NCBI RefSeq assembly: GCF_008831285.2
Contig: NC_045139.1
Span: 36,158,970 to 36,222,969, forward strand
Length of the DNA stretch: 64,000 nucleotides
Direction: 5' to 3'
Source: Nymphaea colorata
Lineage: Eukaryota > Streptophyta > Magnoliopsida > Nymphaeales > Nymphaeaceae
In this document: positions 59,121-64,000 of the stretch, in pieces
Position numbering within the stretch: the first letter of the stretch is position 1
How the letters are laid out: every line of letters begins with the position of its first letter
Translations under genes and position numbers: made by a program
The notes under the pieces: generated by a model
Seen by the model: the letters and a program-made list of their open reading frames with translations, nothing else
Databases searched by the model: none
Told to the model about the DNA's origin: nothing

Positions 59121-60360
59121 ATGTCGGATCCTGTATGGAAGTGGTGTACAATGGTGAATCTCAAAGATATGTTAAAAGTTAAGTGTAATTTTTGTAAGCA
59201 AATCATATCGAAGGGATCTCTCGCTCTAAACATTATATAGTTGCTACACACAGTGATGTAGCTCAATGCATTGGCTCCCAAGAAAACCCATTGCCATTCC
59301 ATATAAGGCACCAATGTTTGGAGCTTATTAATGTCGTGAAAGCAAGTAGAATTGAAAAGGTAATGCAAGATGCCGATGTAGGATTGGGGACCCATATAAA
59401 GAAGAAGGAAGCGAAGGTGAAGATGTTAAGCTCAAAGAAGAAGATGTTGGTGTTAGTTTGGAAATAGCTAAAGGGAAAGCCATCATGCATATAGGTGGTT
59501 CTTCTTCAACTGCAACCAGAAAAAGAAGATGTGCAAGTGCAAGTACAGTTCTATGAGGACGTGGTAGGAGTGGGGGTCATACACTCGTACTGGTGGTGGT
59601 AGAGTACTTACTCTGAAGTCGAGCAATAGGTCTAGTTCGATCAAGAATTTTTTTTCTAATTATATTGTTGTTGGTGCTCAGTCTGATATTTGTACAGCCA
59701 TGTATAAGGATATTGTTGAAGCAGCAGATGAAGCCATAGAAAGGTGGTTCTATGACTCATCTATTCCCTTCAATGCAGCAAACTCAAAATGTCCTCTTTT
59801 CATAAATTGCGAAGTAAAATTCTCAATAATGTAGTTAGAGATGTCAAGACATATTGTGATGAACTGAAATTGAGCTGAAAAAAGACAAGATGTAGTGTAA
59901 TGGCTGATGGGTGGACAAACATAAAAAACAGAACATTGGTAAACTTCCTTGTATATTGCCTCTTTGGTACAATGTTCTTAAAATATGTTGATTTGTCTGA
60001 TACTCCTAAGGCTGCTGATGTTTTGTTTGAGGTTTTTGATAAAATTATACAAGAAGTTGGGCTTCAAAATGTCGTGCAATTTATCACTGATAATGCAGAA
60101 AATTATAAAGCTGCATGTGAAATGTTAGCAGCACGATATATAGGACATTTTATTGAAGCTCATGTGTTGCTCACTAAGTAAATCTAATACTTCAAGATCT
60201 TTGTGAAAGAGATGATATGAAGTAGCCAGTTCTTCAAAGATGCCAAGAAATCACGAAGTTTAGTTATAATCATGCTTATGTCTTGAATTTAATGAGGAAA
60301 TCCACAAATAGGGCTGAATTGATTCGACATACACAAACACAGTTTGCTACAAATGTTTTG
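59121..60360 (+). pseudogene. hAT-superfamily transposase remnant (BED finger plus DUF659)
   Basis: The frame from ATG 59121 reads MSDPVWKWCTMVN, VKCNFCKQIISKG, a damaged BED zinc finger. Several frameshifts and stops later, the piece at 59900-60181 reads MADGWTNIKNRTLVNFLVYC, KYVDLSDTPKAADVLFEVFD and VVQFITDNAENYKAACEML, the DUF659 part of hAT transposases (usual form SDGWTD-KNRSLINFLV, VVTDNASNY). The C-terminal dimerisation region is missing; sequence similar to the following part (60200-60360) is out of frame. Non-functional. Confidence 0.85.
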
Positions 60361-60600
60361 ACATCTTAAAACTCACTGATACTATTTGTACCTCAGCCGA
60401 GATCACCTCGACCGTGTCTGCCATCGACGAAACAGCTGCAGCCATCATCTTCACCCTCAATGCATGGCACTGGGCAGTAAGGGCACTTGGAGCTCCCTTG
60501 GGCTCTACATGGGTCTTGGGGGCTAGCAAGAAAATCTTTAGTTTCCACCCTCCTTAGTAAACAACATGGATATGGTGGGAATGATCCATATGGCATCTCC
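60361..60600. other. junction DNA between hAT remnant and plastid insert
   Basis: Unassigned 240 bp, GC-richer than its flanks, with a frame on plus reading SAEITSTVSAIDETAAAIIF. No family recognised; possibly another captured fragment. Confidence 0.35.
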
Positions 60601-60604
60601 AAAG

Positions 60605-61003
60605 AATGCATTATTGTTTTTAGGGTCTGGATCAATCATTCATTCCATGGAACCCATTATTGGGTATTCTCCGACTAAGAGTCAGAACATGGTTCTTATG
60701 GGCGGTTTAACTAAATATATGCCAATTACAAAAACAACTTTTTTTTTAGGTACACTTTCTCTTTGTGGTATTCCACCCCTCGCTTGTTTTTGGTCCAAAG
60801 ACGAAATTCTTAATGATAGTTGGTTGTATTCACCGATTTTTGCGATAATAGCTTTCTACACAGCAGGATTAACTGCATTTTATATGTTTCGTATGTATTT
60901 ACTTACTTTCGAAGGGCATTCACGTAGTCATTTTCAAAATTACAGCGGACACACAAATAGTTCCTTCTATTCAATATCCATATGGGGGCAAGAAGGTTCC
61001 CAA
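60605..61003 (+). pseudogene. ndhF: nuclear copy of chloroplast ndhF fragment (NUPT)
   Basis: An open frame of about 130 codons matches the middle of plastid NADH dehydrogenase-like subunit 5: [83 protein letters not shown]. It starts and ends abruptly with no rest of ndhF or neighbouring plastid genes. It carries no stop codon, so either the insertion is fairly young or chance has spared it. Not expected to be functional in the nucleus. Confidence 0.92.
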
Positions 61004-61104
61004 GCACTACATTGACGCCATCAATGGGTTGTACATAATGGTCAACCAAAGATGCATCATCCGAATGGTGAACTCACCTCACTACACATAATGAAGCATT
61101 CTAA

Positions 61105-63042
61105 ACTTGTTCGAATTGGATATACTTTTTACCATATCTGATTTTTCGAATATTTATATGTTCAGATTTGGATTTAAATTCAAATTTAAATGAAAAACAA
61201 TTTATACCATATCCGAATCCGACTTTAAAATCTACATCTCAATCCCACCCGCATCTGATCCGAATCTAAATTTTAAGTTATATTTGAATTTGATCCGAAT
61301 CCGAATTTTAAGTTATATCCAAATCTGATTTATGACTTCTAAAGCATATGTAAATCTGATCCAAATATGATTTATGTACAACAAAATATATATAGTAAAC
61401 ACCAAATGAACTATGAAACCCAATCTTCACACCTTTTAAGAACATCTAGCATGCAAGACATAGGAATTAAGACCACATCTTTTAAGAACATCTAACGACC
61501 AAACTCCAATGTTGCCCATGTTCTTTTCAGCTTCCCCAACCTTCAATTTGTTCTCCAATCCTTCAAAACAAACCGTCACAATTCTTGGGTTTGGGCGCAC
61601 CAAAAGATCGCACAAAGGTTTGATGCAACCCTGACTCACCAGATAACTAAATAACAAGGTTTACCAATTAAGGAAAAAAAATGATCCGACAAACAATACT
61701 AAAACAACATTTCCTTTTCTGTGCATATGAAGCTTCATACATCAAAACATACTTTTATCTGATCGTGTGTACCCCCTGAAGTTGCATTGGAGATTGCCCA
61801 AGCTGCATCTTTTTTTATATCAAACTCAGCTGTTTGAAGCAAATGTACAAGTGGACCAATGATATATCAACATCAATAACAGCCTGCAACCCAAAAAAAT
61901 GAATAACCGCAGTATAAGCTTCCACAATTGAGATTCCCAAAGCAAAATCAATTTCCAAAACATAATAAATAGAGAGAAAGATACCAAAGTTGACAAACTG
62001 CCCAACCACCCCAATAACAATTATTCAAAAGCTCAAAGCATTTAGCAAACCTTTGTAAATTGTAATAACTCCAATTTCCTTGTCACGCATACATAAAATA
62101 CATACGCATATACATATAATTTTATAAAAAAGAAAGTTTGACAAAGAAAAACAATAATAATTCCCAATACACATCCAAAATTATAAAAAGGTAAGTTCAA
62201 CAAAAGTTTTAATTCCCCTTTTAACCTTTATTCATCACTAAATCCACCTGAACCAGAAATCACATATACCTGAAACCTTATTTCCAGCAGTGATGTTTGA
62301 AATCGTCCAGCATGCTTCCTTCTTTATACTTTTCTTGTGATTGTGCATCAAAAGATTCAACAGGCACTGTAATGCTTGGTGATTGATAACATACTGAAGG
62401 AAAAACAAGCAAATGTGATCATCAGTACACAGAAAAAATTGCTTATTCATGTGCAACCTTAAACCACCACAAGACTGGCCCAGTATATATAAGTATACCA
62501 CATGACCATCTTGAAGAAGCAAACGACACTTGAGAAAACAAAGGCATACGTACGTGGGGAGGAAAAGAGGCAAAGGCCCAAAGAGGCAGGTCTCAAGCTC
62601 TTTAACAAATGCAAATTTTTTACAGCAGTGTCTTGCATACAAAATTCAAAAAGAAAAAGCAACCAGCTACAGCAAACTAAAAAGCAAATGAATTTGCCTT
62701 GTGTCGCAAGGTGCAGGTGCAAAAAAAATTCAAAATCTAGGCTCTCATATTCAAGATGTGTAAAGTCATAAACAAAGTACCAAAATCTCCAAGAAAAGAC
62801 CAGTGTGTTTCCTGTGTACACACCAGTTCCCATGGGGGATGTGCCACAACTTGAGTTGGGAGACATTACTCACCCAGGTGAATAACACGTGTGATCCCTT
62901 TCTCTTACAAACAGGATAGAAGCATAAAATTTATACACGCGATTGTAATAAGGACAATGAAACCCAAAATGATCCCCTGAGCCAGGGAAAAGTAACCACC
63001 TAAGCAAAGATAACAGATTAAGGCAAGAAACGGCAGTCAACA
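61105..63042 (-). repeat. inverted repeat, right arm
   Basis: Reverse complement of 56746-58730. Same content order read on the minus strand: outer flank, importin-alpha exons, GGATTCGGATC-type subterminal repeats facing the spacer (61130-61350). The CATCCCTA end seen on the left arm is not visible here. Confidence 0.92.
61502..62393 (-). pseudogene. importin-alpha fragment, right arm (broken)
   Basis: Same three exon pieces as the left arm: 62277-62393, 61753-61883 and about 61502-61646. It shares the 2-nt insertion in the middle exon with the left arm, so that break predates the inverted duplication. It keeps seven A's in the run where the left arm has eight, so the left-arm A insertion came later. 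The rest of importin-alpha is absent. Confidence 0.88.
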
Positions 63043-63589
63043 AATCAGGTGTCAAATCAATCACAACATTAGGCAAAACGGGTCTCAAAGATGAGGAAAT
63101 AAAATAACAATAGAGAAAAAGATGGAAGAGGAGGAGAATCAATTTTAGGAAGCAACAACGAAGAAGAACAACGTCAAGGAAAGGAGCAAGACACAAACAG
63201 AATGAGAAAGACGTTGTCTACTGCTAGGACGAGAGAGTTGTTGAAGAAACTTCTATCAGAAAATGAAATCCCCTAATTGTTTTTCAGCCCTTGCAATGTG
63301 AGTTGGCAATCCTGTGGCAACTCAAGCAGATCCACTGACCGAGCAACAAGTCTATGTTATGGCGGAAGAGAAAGGAATGCTGCACATCACCAGCAACAGA
63401 GAGAGAGAGAGTGAGAGGATTACCTACGCAGCAGAAGAGTGAGAGGGCAAGAGAGACGACGACAAGGGATTTTTCTTTTCAATGTTGAAGGTGCGGTGGG
63501 GGTTGGGCAGCAGCGGGTGAAGAAGATAGAAGAGGAAGACGAGGGGAAGCCCTTTTTCAAAACTTCTAGGGCAACCCCCTCCCTCCTCT
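63043..63589. other. flank of the right arm
   Basis: Purine-rich plus strand with a GA run at about 63399-63413. No gene recognised. Confidence 0.4.
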
Positions 63590-64000
63590 TGTTCGAGTCC
63601 CATACCCCATCCTCCTCCTCCTCCTCCTCCTCCTCCACCTCCTCCCGTCCCTCCTCCTCTTCCCGTCCCCCATTCTCCCTTCCACCTCCACCTCCTCTCG
63701 TTCCTCCTCCCATCCCCCATCCTCCTCCACCTCCACCCGTCCCTCTTCCTCCTCCGCCTCCTCCGGTCCATCCTCCTCCTCCCGTCCCCCAACCCCCCTC
63801 TCCTCTTGTTCCTCCTCCCATCTCCCGTCCCTCCATCCGCCTCCTGCTCCCGTATCCCATCCCTCCATCCGCCTCCACCTCCTCCCCTCCCCCATCCCAT
63901 CCTTCGCCTCGTTCCTCCTCCCGTCCCCCATCCTCCCTTACGCCTCCACTCCTCCCGTCTCTCATCCCCCCATCCGCCTATACCCTCTCTCGTTCCTCCT
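63590..64000. repeat. polypyrimidine minisatellite/microsatellite, (TCC)n-rich
   Basis: More than 400 bp almost wholly C and T on plus, built from CCTCCTCCT, CGTCCCCCATCC and similar units about 12-40 bp long, running to the window end. The Gly/Arg/Glu-rich ORFs on the minus strand are a product of the repeat, not genes. Confidence 0.9.

Noticed and set aside
63420-63965. Gly/Arg/Glu-rich ORFs up to 181 codons
   Set aside because: Low-complexity translation of the polypyrimidine tract in three frames, not a gene.

Overview
This is nuclear DNA from a flowering plant. The evidence is multi-exon genes with GT-AG introns, AT-rich introns and spacers, a plant subtilase, a plant TIR (Toll/interleukin-1 receptor) domain, PIP-type signalling peptides, hAT and LTR-retrotransposon remnants, and a nuclear copy of a chloroplast ndhF fragment. 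The TIR gene argues against grasses, but the species cannot be fixed from the window. The ORFs that fill the window are mostly exons, intron read-through or chance; exon joins given here were read by eye from splice sites and reading-frame phase.

Layout. 323-4312 (minus): 5' part of a secreted subtilisin-like protease, cut by the window edge. 5748-9807 (minus): complete four-exon SEP15-like ER protein. 11220-11832: hairpin-rich, transposon-like DNA. 11833-15896: a decayed copy of the gene that is intact at 21743-26958 (plus; C1orf74/UPF0739-like). Between these copies, at 16269-17953 (minus), lies an odd TIR gene: a TIR domain joined to a Gln-rich repeat region instead of NB-ARC, carrying a perfect 271-bp tandem duplication. 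27743-28946 (minus): unidentified exons. 29036-39520 (minus): complete 13-exon RIO2 protein kinase gene. 39926-44439: LTR retrotransposon with no recognisable gag-pol but a captured FHA-domain fragment. 47100-56215: a tandem segmental duplication, each unit carrying one PIP-like secreted peptide gene (minus). 56746-63042: a large inverted repeat whose arms each hold a broken importin-alpha fragment; the spacer holds a hAT transposase remnant and an ndhF insertion. 63590-64000: long polypyrimidine tract.

Functionally the intact genes are unrelated neighbours: ER protein folding (SEP15), 40S ribosome maturation (RIO2), a conserved protein of unknown role, extracellular proteolysis (subtilase) and peptide signalling (PIP). 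The rest is shaped by duplication and mobile DNA: one dispersed gene-fragment duplication, two tandem duplications inside or around genes, one inverted duplication, and one retroelement that picked up host coding sequence.

The most unusual items are the TIR/Gln-repeat gene, where a 5-bp insertion and a 271-bp duplication appear to combine into an in-frame spliced product; the FHA-carrying retroelement; the importin-alpha/hAT/ndhF inverted repeat; and the PIP pair, in which each paralogue has lost a different half of the peptide signature.
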